This document shows positions 1-10,639 of a stretch of DNA of 64,000 nt, one piece after another. This DNA comes from Paramacrobiotus metropolitanus. Lineage: Eukaryota > Tardigrada > Eutardigrada > Parachela > Macrobiotidae. Position numbers and translations under genes: made by a program. Each line of letters begins with the position of its first letter. The first letter of the stretch is position 1. The DNA lies in contig NW_026570488.1 of NCBI RefSeq assembly GCF_019649055.1, positions 17,032-81,031 of the forward strand. The letters are read 5' to 3'. The notes under the pieces are model-generated. The model saw only the letters and a program-made list of their open reading frames with translations. It was not told where the DNA came from and searched no databases.

Positions 1-657
1 CTGTTCCTGTGTTGCCGGTGTGAGAGTGACTGGCTGTTGAGTTCCGTCCGGCATGTTCATCGTCATCGTTATAGATGCGCCAGTCATCGGTCGGTTCGGA
101 TCTCCAACAAAGACATCACGTATGGTGGGGATCAACTCTCCGGCTGTCGGGGGACCCTGTGTGGGTGTCTGTACCCGAATCTTTATCTCCGGTTCGTAGT
201 CGGTAGGTGGTGGATGGACTCGCATTGTGGCGATCTTCCTATCGACCTTCTTGATCTTCTTCTGGTCGTCGAGTTGACGCTGCAGGTCCAGCATCTGACA
301 ATACTCGAACAGTCTATTGGTTAGAACTGGTGGTCGAGTTTCTTCCCATCCCGGGTCGCGAGCTCGTTGTCGCTGGATTGTGGCCAGATTATCCTGTTCG
401 TAAGACTCCAGTTGATTGATCAGGTATTCTCTGCCGGCCAGATACCGGTATGCGCTCAAGTTGCCAGCGACCACGTTAAGGTAAATTGCCGCCGCCTGAG
501 CTCGGTGTTGCGGTCCGGTGCCGGTAACTCGTTCGTTTGTGAAGGAAACAATGCATAAAGCACAGGGCAATCTGTTGTTGTCCCTCGTCGCATTATCCAT
601 GCACTGTTGGCAGTCCACCGTAAAGGCTTCCGTTCGAGGCTGTTCCGTACGAGTCTG
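1..657 (-). CDS. Open frame running off the left edge, CxxC-pair protein, unrecognised
   Basis: Read on the minus strand, a frame stays open from just after a TGA at 658-660 to base 1, 219 codons without a stop. The first in-frame ATG is at 600-598, which leaves 200 codons to the edge, so the protein is partial at its C-terminus. Just around that ATG are two Cys pairs (CQQC and, 17 residues later, CALC), which look like a zinc-binding module. A charged helical stretch with many Gln, Arg and Lys follows, then a Pro/Thr-rich tail. It lies downstream of the truncated RNase H of the retroelement and on the same strand, where an integrase would be expected, but I see no HHCC or DDE features. Base composition (rich in CCGAC words) matches the retroelement, so I infer an element-encoded accessory or a second element. 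Function unknown. Confidence 0.55.
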
Positions 658-938
658 TCAAAACAAAAGTCAGCAAACCGTTTCTCGGTTGCACCCTATA
701 GTTTACACCCTATGATTACTACGGTCGGGCCAGGTTGGTTCTCGAACTGGTCCAAGACGCCTTTGTGGTCGTCTAATGAGGTAGGTTGACTTCTGTTGGT
801 CGATGACGCCTATGTGGTGTCGTCGATGGATGCGGTCATTATGCCACCTCCGACGTGTTCTACGTCCCCTCATTCCCGTGTGGGTACTTCTGGCGACTAG
901 AGCCGACTCGCTTGGTGCGAGTCGGCCAACTCGGTCGG

Positions 939-3530
939 TTATGCCGAGGTCGGTCGTTTCTTCGGTAAGTGTCCGTATCGGTGGGTGTGATCCGTTCTTA
1001 CGGTGAATGGTCCGTGGTCGATGAAGTGCTTAAATTTCTGCACCGCCCATACCACGGCCAAGCATTCCCATTCGGTAACTCCGTAGTTGAGTTCCGGTCC
1101 ACGTAGGACTCGACTGGCGTAGGCGATTGGATGATCGTCTTGTGAGATCACCGCGCCAAGTCCGGCTCCGCTTGCGTCACATTCGATGACGGTCTTTTTA
1201 GTCGGGTCGAACTTTGCCAGTACAGGTGCTTCTGTTAGCGCCTTCTTAATATCGTTGAACTCAGCCGTGTGGGCTTCCGTCCAATCGAGTTTGATGTTTT
1301 TATCCTTCCGTAGGAGCTCGTACATTTTCGACGTCTTTTGGGCGTATCTTCGGATGAATTTGCGATAGTAGTTGGCCAGTCCGAGGAACGACCTAAGTTG
1401 CCGTTCACTTCTCGGGCAGCTTTGTTCTGCAATACAGGCCACTTTCTCATCGTCGGTCTGGACTCCGTTCTTGCTAAAGACGTGTCCGAGGAACAGCAGT
1501 CTGTCCGTTCCGATCTCACATTTGGAGGGTTTGACCGTAAATCCAGCATCGCGGAGGCATTCGAGAGTTGCTCGGAAAGCCTCGAGGAAGTCTTCGAAAG
1601 TTTTGCCGAAGAAGATAATGTCGTCGATGTAGGCGAACACACCTTTCTTCCGAGCAGATGCTGTGATTTTATCCATATGCATTTGGAAAGTCGCTGGTCC
1701 GTTGCAGACTCCAAACGGCATACGGTTAAATCGCCACATGCCTTCGGGTGTAACGAAGGTCGTGTAGTCTTTGGATTGTTCGTCCATTGGAATTTGCCAG
1801 AAACCGGACTGACAGTCTACTTTGCCGTAATATTCCATTCCGGCACATCGGTCCAGTAGCTCGTCCGGGTTCGGTAGTGGGTAGTTGTTTTTCTTCGTGA
1901 CGGCATTCAACTTGATATAGTTGATGCAGAAGCGTGTTCCTACCGTGCCGTCTCCGTTCCGTTTCGCGGCTAAGACGACAGGGAAGCTCCATGCAGCCGA
2001 TGACGGTTCGATGACTCCTTGGTCGAGCATCTCTTGCACGTGTTTTTGGATGAATTCACGTCCATTCCAGCTTGTCCTGGTGGGGTTCATCTTGATCGGC
2101 TGCGCCCCTTGGACATCAATGGTATGTGTTACCCCTTTGACGTCTCCATAGGGTTTCTTCGAGGTCGGAAATACGGTCCGGTAATCCCATGCAACTGCCT
2201 TCAGTTTGGCTAGTTGCTCGTCGGTTAAGTTTTTTACCGAAGTTCATGGAGTCGATGATTCTTCGTCGCTCCTCCTGGGATTCCGCGTCTTCCTGCTCGG
2301 CTTCAGCCGTGTTGACTCGTGCCTCTTCGACTTTCTGGTCGTCCGTCATCATAGTGAATGCTTCAGCTTGGCCCATCTGTGCATCTTTGCGTAGGGTGAC
2401 TTCGCGATGGGTGTGGTTAGCCACCATGACGGTGAATCGTTTCCCGTCATGTTTGGTTACGCCGTCCATGAACTCGATTCCGTCTCGTTTGGGGTCGTAT
2501 TCACCGAGGTACATCAGTTTTTGGTCCTTGGATACCGGTACGTCCAGGACGACTTCTACAATGGCTACGGCTCGAGGGATGAGTTTGACTTTCCGTTGAG
2601 ATCGAACTCCTGTTGCCTCGAAAATTTCGAACTCGGGTTTTGGCTTCACTTCCCGTGTGTGGGGCCAGGTCTTCGCCACTCTGTGTGGGAGTTTCCATTC
2701 AACAAATTCATTGTTGATTTCTGGTTCGAAAACATCAGCGTATTGCATGTGGCCAAGTCGTACACCCTTCTTCAGCACCTTCGTTTGGTTAGTCGTGTTC
2801 TGAATGTTTATCCAGGCCGTGTCGTTTGTCGGTCGGATGTCGATCCTGGCTTCAATTGGCCGAATAGGTCGGACTACCCGTTGTAGGGTAGAGAAGTAAA
2901 TTGGTCTTCTCGGGTCCATTGGTTTGGCCGTCCGTATCTTGATCGAACATGTTGACCATGGTGGAAGAGAGACTCGTTCGCTGTTGAAGACGACTTGTCG
3001 GTCTAGCGCTTTCGTCTCTACATATGGATCGAGCTTTAGGTGGTGGACTTCTGGGCATTTGTTGTCCAAGTCCGGCTCTTCGATCGTTGTTACTTTGGCG
3101 ACTCGTGCCTTCCATGTGTTGAAATGCTCCGACTTCTGTTGGTCGGTTAAGTTAGCCAAGGTCGGTTGTTCGGTTGACAACTGCTGGACGACTATAGTTG
3201 GAGGTCGGAAATCGTCTTCCTCCGGTTTAAATCCTCCGAATTCAAACAAAGCCTTAAGTTGGTCGAGTTCCTCCTGTTGTTCGGAGTCGACCGGCTTAGG
3301 TTGTTCGGTTTGTTCCGGTTGCTTGAATATAAATTCTGTGTGAACTATAGTCCGGAGTGCCGTGGTTAGTCGGACATCGTAGGTCGGTTCTTCGTCCTCC
3401 GATGATGAATCATCCGAGTCGTTTATGCTCGGTTTGTCCGTCTTACAGTGTCGGACTGACGGATCGAATTCTTCGTCGTCTTCTTCCTCGGATTCTTCCG
3501 AAGGTCGGTTATCGGTGTCGGTCGGTAGTC
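939..3530 (-). pseudogene. pol: Retroelement reverse transcriptase and truncated RNase H
   Basis: From about 3530 to 2232 one minus frame encodes an acidic spacer and a beta-rich region ahead of RT. From about 2232 the frame changes and runs to a stop at 939. The second part has the RT palm blocks of Ty3/Gypsy: RFCINYIKLNAVT (fingers), the VDCQSGFWQIPM block with its catalytic Asp, the FNRMPFGVCNGPATFQ block, and the active-site box AYIDDII. The LGLANYYRKFIRRYA connection and the RNase H start (IECDASGAGLGAVISQ, catalytic Asp) follow. Homology stops right after FTVRTDH near 960: the remaining codons and the next 300 bases show no RNase H or integrase. The frame change at 2228-2233 lies in a run of six A on the coding strand; the one near 3535 is not in a long run. 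Confidence 0.85.
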
Positions 3531-5699
3531 GGTTTCCGCCGAGTCACTCGTACTCTGTATGTCCGAGTCGTCCGACTGGTAATCTTCATTTTCGACGGTT
3601 GTTCCGTCTTCCTGTCTGACTTGCGGTGTGTTACCTACTTCGACCTGTGTGGTCGGTTCAGCTTGGTCGGCTTGCTCCGTCGTTTGGGTAGGTCGACTTA
3701 CTCCGTCCTGATTCTCAAGGTCGGTTAGTTGTGAGCCTATGTCGCTCAACCATTGGATGCGCGTCTGTTGAGGCTTCCGAAAGCGGTCTACCTTCCGTTC
3801 CTGTTGCGGAGGTGACGGTGACGACGGTCTGTCGTCCGACCAAGTTAAGTCATGATGAGCCTTTATGGCCCGTACCACTCCGTCAATGTTGTCCTTGCAG
3901 ATGGTACACTGGTAAGATTTATCAGTTTCCTCCAGGATTACGTCGTCCTGGGGTTTCGCCGGGCTACTCACGAAGTGCACCGTGGTCAGAGTATGCTCCT
4001 CTATTGGCGGTAATGGGTCGGGTACGTGTCGCGTTATAGCGATGTCCTCGCCGTACCGTTGCAAAAATGCAGTCGTTGACGATTCCCCGTGCAACTGACC
4101 TTGCTGCATATAGGCGAAAAGTTGAAAGCCTAGTTCCTGGCAGGGCATTTCCAAAGGCCGTGGGACGGGAAGTCCGTATTCCATGTACTGTCGATGGATC
4201 GGAATTCGTTCGTCCTCCCATTCCCATGCTTCGTCCTCTATGTCGTTCATGAGGGCGATTACGGGTTCACACGTTTGTTGTGCGTCCCGTATTTGCTCGT
4301 ACGTTACCGCTCCATTCTGTCGCAGAGTGGTCACCATCTCCAACGTCCGTTGGTCGAGAAAGTGTCGAGCTCCCGAGAACCAAGTTCGGTACCTTTGTTG
4401 CACCTCTTCTAAGTTCCGAGCATCCGCTTCAGCGGATGTCTCTGGTATCGGGATAGACTTCAGTACTGTCTTGGCCGGTCGTAGTGTGCCGGTGTTTTTC
4501 CGTCCTTCGTACGCTTCAATGGCGTTGTGCAGCTTAAGTTCCTCGAGCAGAGTCCGGTTGTTATTCCGGCAGTCACGGCAAATTCGCGAAGGGTCCGACG
4601 GGTGATCAATCCGACTTATCCTTGCTTCACTTGGTAACTCGCCCGATGCCTCTGGTATCGGGATAGACTGCACTACCGTCGTTCCTACCGGTTGTTCCGT
4701 AGTAGGGATCGGTGTTAAGACGAAGGTGAACTTCGAATGCAGGTAGTCACATCCGAGCAGTACTGGAATGTCCGCTTCAGTCGGCTGGACGTGAAATGTA
4801 TGGTGGCTAGTAAAGCCCTGCATTGTTACAGGTGCAGTTCAGCAGTGAGACACCATAAAGGCGACTTGTCCGCCTACACCAAGTATTTTGGTTTAATGTC
4901 CGAGGGGTTGCATCGTTAAACCGTTCCTCTCGCAAAACCGTTGTTCGATGAGCGAAGTCTCCGCTCCGGTATCCAACATCGCCAGTGTGGGCGTGGATCC
5001 GACTTGGATTTCGTGTGTCCAAGCTCGAACTGCCTTCGGTTTCTAATGTGTTCCTTTCTCGAATGTCACTTCCCGCACCGTTGGTTTGATGGGAATTAGT
5101 GACACCGGTCCGTGGTCGGCTGGCTGTTGAGTTGAACCTTGTGTAAGTTCGACTCCGACTTCTCCCGCTTCCTGTACCTCGGGTCGGTTAGCTACTCCGT
5201 CCTCCGGTAGTTTGGCGGTTCCGAACCGTTGTGCCTGAGCCAATATCCTTTCTTCGATTGAGTCGTCTGTTGGTCTCAATTTCGACCACATGTAGTCGAT
5301 GTTGAGGAATGTTCGAGAACTGGCTATCGTTCTGGCTGGTCGCTCTTTTGGCTGGAAGAGGTCCGCTTCTCCCGGCCGAGAGTAAACGGGTACCTGTGCT
5401 TCCAATGGGACTGTTTCCCATTCTTCGACTTCTCCTTCCGATTCTTCGGTGGGGTCGATGGCTGCCATTGTCGCAGCGTATCTATCCGTTGCGCGTTCGG
5501 ATGATACAATGGGGAAGTTTCTGTTGCCCCTGTGCGTGAATCGGCGTCCCGGTCCTCCGCGTCTTGGGCCTCGTCTGGGCGGCTCGGTTGAGTTTATCCT
5601 CACCGGCAATCCGGTCCAACTTCCGTGGCCGGGCCGTACTACGTCACTTTGTGTGACGGACGGCGCAATCGCATTGTTTGCGCTGCTTAGGTCGGGCAA
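3423..5699 (-). pseudogene. Retroelement protease region and linker, interrupted by three in-frame stops
   Basis: A single minus-strand frame covers this interval but is cut by TAG (5043-5045), TAA (4893-4895) and TGA (4839-4841), spaced 50 and 18 codons apart. The part before the TAG (5699-5046) is an acidic, Pro-rich leader. Between the TAG and TAA lies the catalytic motif LDTGAETSLI at about 4976-4947, the D-T-G/A signature of retroviral-type aspartic proteases. After the TGA comes the second protease motif IPVLLGCDYL near 4765-4735. The frame is +1/-1 offset from Gag. The C-terminal 400 codons are a linker with two further Cys pairs (CRDC near 4575; CTIC near 3900) of unknown role. Either this copy is dead or the element relies on recoding; three different stops argue for decay. 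Confidence 0.75.
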
Positions 5700-6063
5700 T
5701 TCTTGCGTTCCGACCTCCGACGTTCCAGCGCCAAGTTGATGCGCTGGGTCGGTTGCCTAGAGTACTTGTTGTATTCCGGGCCAGGCTTCGACGGTGCCGT
5801 TGTTGACATACACGCCGAGCCGGGCAGCTAGCTTCCGAGCTGCCTCTACCTCCTTTGTGGAGGTCGACATCGCTTTCGCGAAGTCGTCTATTGAACTATT
5901 TTAGTTCAATCCGAGTAGTTGGAGGATGGCTCTATCTGTTGAGTGCCCTCCTCGACCGTTATGGGGAAATCCAGTTCGTTCCGGTAAGTGAGCGGTTGGT
6001 TAGTCGGGTTATCCTTGTCCGGTGGTTCGGTCGGATGTTGGAGGTCGAATGAGTCACCGGAGC

Positions 6064-9000
6064 TCATCGACCTTGGGCGTTTCCCGGGGAGTTACTCCGA
6101 GCCGGCCCATTGTTGGGTGGCGTCGAGTTCAGTGACTGGCGGGGCGGCAACGGTTCTCTGTATGCCGGGGAACCTTGTTGGTTCCCGCCGCTATTGTTGC
6201 GGTTTCCGCCATTCCCCTGGCCGGGCGACCGGTTTCCGTTACCGGGACTACCCGAGCCTCTAGCCTGTTGGCGTTGGCGCGGCGGCGGCACGATGTCCTT
6301 CCAAAAAGGATTGGCCGAGCCAACCGGGCCATTCGTCGAGTATCGGCGGTACCAGTCGTCGTACCACCGGAGGTTCGGATTGTCGTTCGAGCCATATATG
6401 CAGCGCGACTCGTCATGGTTATTAAACATGCAGTGCCTGCACCTGAAGGTCTTGTCCTTCGTCCACTGGAAGAAGGCCGCCTCCATTTTGTCGACATATG
6501 TTGTCCCTTGCCGAGCACTTTGTTGTGCCTGGGGAGGTCGGTTCCCTTGCTGGTTGCCGCCTCCGCCGCGGTTAGGGAAGTTCCCACGGCCGCGATTCCC
6601 GCCGCCGCGTCCTCTACCGCGACCGTAGCCTCCGCCGCCGTATCCTTGTGGAGGATACTGTCCGTAAGCGGAGTATCCCTGGTTGGAGTTCTGTCCGTAA
6701 CCAAAACCTGTGTTGCTTTGGTTACCGCCCGAGCTATAACCTGGGCCGCCGTAGTTGTTAACGGGGGCTCCAGCTCCAGGTACTGGGGGATTCGGATTTG
6801 CTGCCGTCACGCCTGCCCAAGTCTGTTGCTGGACTGGTGCTTGTTGCACCGGTGGCGTCGGAGCCGGACTTAGTTGTCCGTACTGTGCCGTCGGGGTTTG
6901 ATATAACGGCATCATGTGTGGCTGATACGCAGTCTGTTGTGGTATCGCCGGAGGTGGAGTCGGAACAGGTGCAGGTGTTGCTGCCCGGACTCTAGCGTAG
7001 TCGCTGTCACGCGATTTCCGCACCTCGTACATTTCTTTGCCGTTAACGAAGTCCCGTAGGTAGTCACGGAACTCGATCGGCGTTGCCGGCATCCTGATTT
7101 CCAGGGCCTCCCGCAGTTTGGGTTTGTGGATGTTTTCCCTGAGATGATATAGTATCATCTGATCGGTGACGGTGGGGACTTGAGACTTCATGAACATCAT
7201 CGCGTCGTAGTATTGTTCCGGCGTTTCTTCGCCGAAACGGAATATCCGTTTATTGATTCGCGATATCATGTTCACCTCCTTGTTCTTGTCCGCAAATCGC
7301 TGCTCGAATTTGGTCAGCCATAGGTTGACTGGCCATCCGCCGATTGGTTCTCCAGCGGCTTCGAGGGTGTGCCAATGTTCCGCTTGGCCATCTAGTTGGG
7401 CTACCAAGTCGGACATGAAAGTCTGATCGTCTTCGTACCATTGTTGGGCTTGACGATACAGGCTTCGAATCTGCTTGAGCCACTCGTGAAGTTTAGTGTG
7501 GTCGCCATCAAACGGCGGTAAAGGTTGCCGACGTCCGTGGGTCATTGCGCGGATCAGAGCAACATGTGCTGGGTCCTGTCCGAGGGGAATCGGGGGTGCC
7601 ACCGGCGCAACTTGTTGTGCTACCGGGGCGGGTGGCGGGTTGGTATATGGCATGTGACCTTGTTGGTCTTCGTACGCCTCCTGTTGGTAGGCTTCATCAT
7701 GCTGACCGTCGTATCCGTCCTGTTGCGGATACCGAGCCTGAGCCTGGTCTGCGTGACGAGGCTGATGCGGCTGCCCTCCGTACTGTTGTGGAGGGGGCGC
7801 TCGATTTTGTCTCGGCGCCTGCGGATAGAATCCGCTTGGCTGGTCGTAGACTCTTCCGTACCGGTCGGGCTGTGTTCCCTGAGCCGGCATCCGACCTTGT
7901 GTAGGTCGGTTCGGAGGCCTCCGGCCTTGTTGGTCGGAGCTGTCTTCTCCGTTTCTTCCGTCCTGCTGCTGGTCAGCCATGTTGAATGACCGAGCTCGCC
8001 CGCGTTCAGGGTCGAACTGCGGGTTCTCTCGGAGCAAGTTCGGGTTGGAGTTCGTCCGTGGTGGGCGGTATGCCTCCATGCCAGGTCTTGGTGGTTGAAT
8101 CGGGAGGCGTTCGGTATCGGTTGTCCGGTCTCCTCTGGCATTGGGTACTGGCGCGTACGTTATTGTGCGCGTCGCGTACGAGGTGCTAGTATATGCACCG
8201 GCCGACGTCGTTGTCGCCACGTTCGTCGTTGGCACTCGTGGTGCCGCAGTCGACGTATTATGTTCCGGTTCCGGGGGGCTCGGTACTGCTGGTGGTTGTG
8301 GGATTGTTCCCACACTCGGGTCGGTTGTTACGACTCCGACGAAGTAGGAGGTGTTGTTCTCCTTTTTCGGCATTTCCTGGGTCGGGTTGATTCCCCACAG
8401 GATGTCACTAATTGTTCGTGACGGCTGTTGATCCTGTGCCATGGACGTTCGGTATGAGGGAGGTTCTACCCGGCTTTGTTCCCGGTGTGGGGAAAGTTCG
8501 ACCTGGCTTTGTTCCAGGTGTTTCTTTTCCTCCCTCAGACACCTTGTTTCGATGTCCATTTCGTCCATCTCCCTCATCATTTCTGTGAGGTTACGGGCTG
8601 CTTGTTCGCCGAATTCATACAGCTCGGCTTCGCGAGCCTCCAGGTAAAGAATGCGGCTGTGTTGCGCCTCGTTTACCTTTTGGGCCTCGTTCAGGTTATA
8701 TTCCAGTTGGGCCCGGAGTTTCTGTTCCTCCTTGAAGACTTTATTCAGTCCGTGGACCTGGTCGGCTAGCTGGGCGTTTGCTTCCACCAGGTCGACATCG
8801 GCTGTCCTTTGGTTAGAAAAGTCCATGTCCCGAGCGTTCGCATCGATGAACCGGCGTCCCATTCTGGTGAAGAGAAGTTCGATTTCCGACTCGAGCTCAT
8901 CGACTCTATGTGTCAGGCGGTTGATCTCGTCGTCGGCCTTCTTCAATTCCACCACGTATCTATCGACTTCGTCTCGATAGACCCCGGCTTCTTCGTTGGC

Positions 9001-10637
9001 CGTATTGAGTTGCTGATGGAACGCTCCGGCTGCTTGTTCCGACTCGACCAATGCAGTTTGCACGTCGGCCAATTCCTTTTTGGCCTCGTCAAGGGCTTTA
9101 TGCGCCTCGTCGAGCTCGCGTTCCGTTTTGTAGGCTGCTGCTATTGACCGCTCCAATCTACCGTTGAGTACGGCGATTTCGTCGACTTCGTGTCGACACG
9201 GTTGATCGGTACGCTTCAGTACGGCGTTGAGCCGATCAATTTCCCGTTGTTGGATGGCAATGCCTTTGTTGGCATCTGCCATATCGCGCTCCCACTTCCT
9301 TCGTTCAAGTTTGTGGGTGTCCGCCGAGTTGCGGAGTGACCCTTCCGTTGAGTTTACAATTTGGTCTGCCAAAGCGATCTGTGTGATCAGCTTACGGCAT
9401 CTCGCACGGAGTAGGTCGACGTCTTCGATCTTTTCGGGCGGTGTTGCCGCGATCCACTTCTTGGCCGTATATTCGAGTGCACTGGCTTGGTATGTGAGGT
9501 CGTCCTCAATGGACTTCACCGGTGTTGTGAAGAAACCGTCCGCACTATTCGGTCTTGACACTTTTGTTGTGTCGAAGACTTCGTCATTCGGTGTCGGGGT
9601 TCTCTCGCTACCAAGTTCGCCAGGTTCGAACATCAACGGTGACGGTCGGATCTGCAGGTCGGCAGGTCGACTTTGTGTCGCCTTGATCGACTTCGCCGTT
9701 TGTTGGGCTTCAGTTACTCGAGTCGACTCGCTTCCAGTTGGCGAAAGTCGGCTCAACGGTGAAATTACCCGTTCGTTAGGTGCCGGTATGCTGGTCGGCG
9801 ATCCAGCTGGGTGAGGGCCGCTTCGTGGCGGAACCTCGGAATCTTCTGTTCCGGTCGGTAGTTTAGTCGGCTGGACGGCCGCATCCGACTTTGTGTCGGT
9901 TGGTTGCCGTTCCAGGCTAGTCGGTTGTTTGTTGCCGACTTCCTTTTTTGCGACCTCCGAGGTCGGCATCTGTTGACCGTCCTTCAAGGTCGGTGAAATC
10001 CTTCCGACCTGTGTGGTCGGTTGGACTTTGCCAACTTCTGATGTCAGTTTTCCCATTCCAACCAGGTCGGTTGTTCGACCTCTGGGGCTACTGGTAGGTC
10101 GGCCTTCTGTTGGTCGACTTCCCTACTCGGAGATTTTCGCTCGGCCTGTGTGGTCGGCGATTTCCGTCCGACTTGGTTAGTCGGTATATCCATGTTGGGC
10201 GAGGTCGGCTTCGGCACTTCTTCCGTCCTGTTGGGTGATTGCCGTCCGAGCTCGGTGACTTTGGTGGCCGATACCGAGTCTTGAGCTCTGTGTGAGCTCG
10301 ACTCCTGGTTGGCATGAGACAATGTGGTCTCAGCTTGCAGCTGTTCCACATCCCCCCCAGTCGGGTGGGACGGGGCTGCCACGTCAGCTTGGGTGTCCAG
10401 GAATGTTTTATCCCTGGCGTCCTCAAAACTGTCGTCCGAGGTCGGATTCGAGTCAGCAAGGAGGATTGGCTCGTTGCGCCTTTCCCTTGCCTCAGCCGAC
10501 TTGGTCGAGTCGGTGGAGGACGGCTGACTTTTGTCCTGACCGGCGTACCGGAGTGAGTACTTCCCGGTCGTGTTCGCACGCCGCGAGTAGTCCTTGTTGA
10601 ACTTCTTGGCGTATTCGTTTTATCGGGAGTTCGACAT
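6064..10637 (-). pseudogene. gag: Retroelement Gag, very large, coiled coil plus capsid plus CCHC knuckle
   Basis: The main frame runs 10056-6064 (1330 codons). A second frame open from 10619 to 10044 carries the same Pro/Thr/Ser-rich style and looks like its displaced N-terminus; the ATG at 10637 meets a TAA five codons later. Residues counted from 10056: about 1-210 low-complexity; about 215-525 long heptad-rich coiled coil; about 550-830 disordered and Gln/Pro-rich; about 845-1010 retrotransposon Gag/capsid-like (Trp- and Leu-rich, with conserved YY/LRE-type helices); about 1090-1180 Gly/Arg/Asn-rich; about 1205 a zinc knuckle with exact CX2CX4HX4C spacing. Gag packages the element RNA. 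The 500-residue coiled-coil/disordered N-terminal part is much longer than usual for Ty3/Gypsy Gag. Broken at the start, otherwise open over 4 kb. Confidence 0.8.
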
Positions 10638-10639
10638 TG

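Noticed and set aside
1235-1859. Long open frames overlapping RT on both strands
   Set aside because: They are shadows of the GC-rich RT coding sequence and lack independent motifs.
2228-2233. Programmed frameshift at the A6 run before RT
   Set aside because: The needed shift is +1 or -2, not the classical -1 on A AAA AAC, so a one-base indel in the run is simpler.
5043-5045. Murine-leukaemia-type TAG readthrough between leader and protease
   Set aside because: Two further stops follow in the same frame within 70 codons, which readthrough of one TAG would not solve in this copy.
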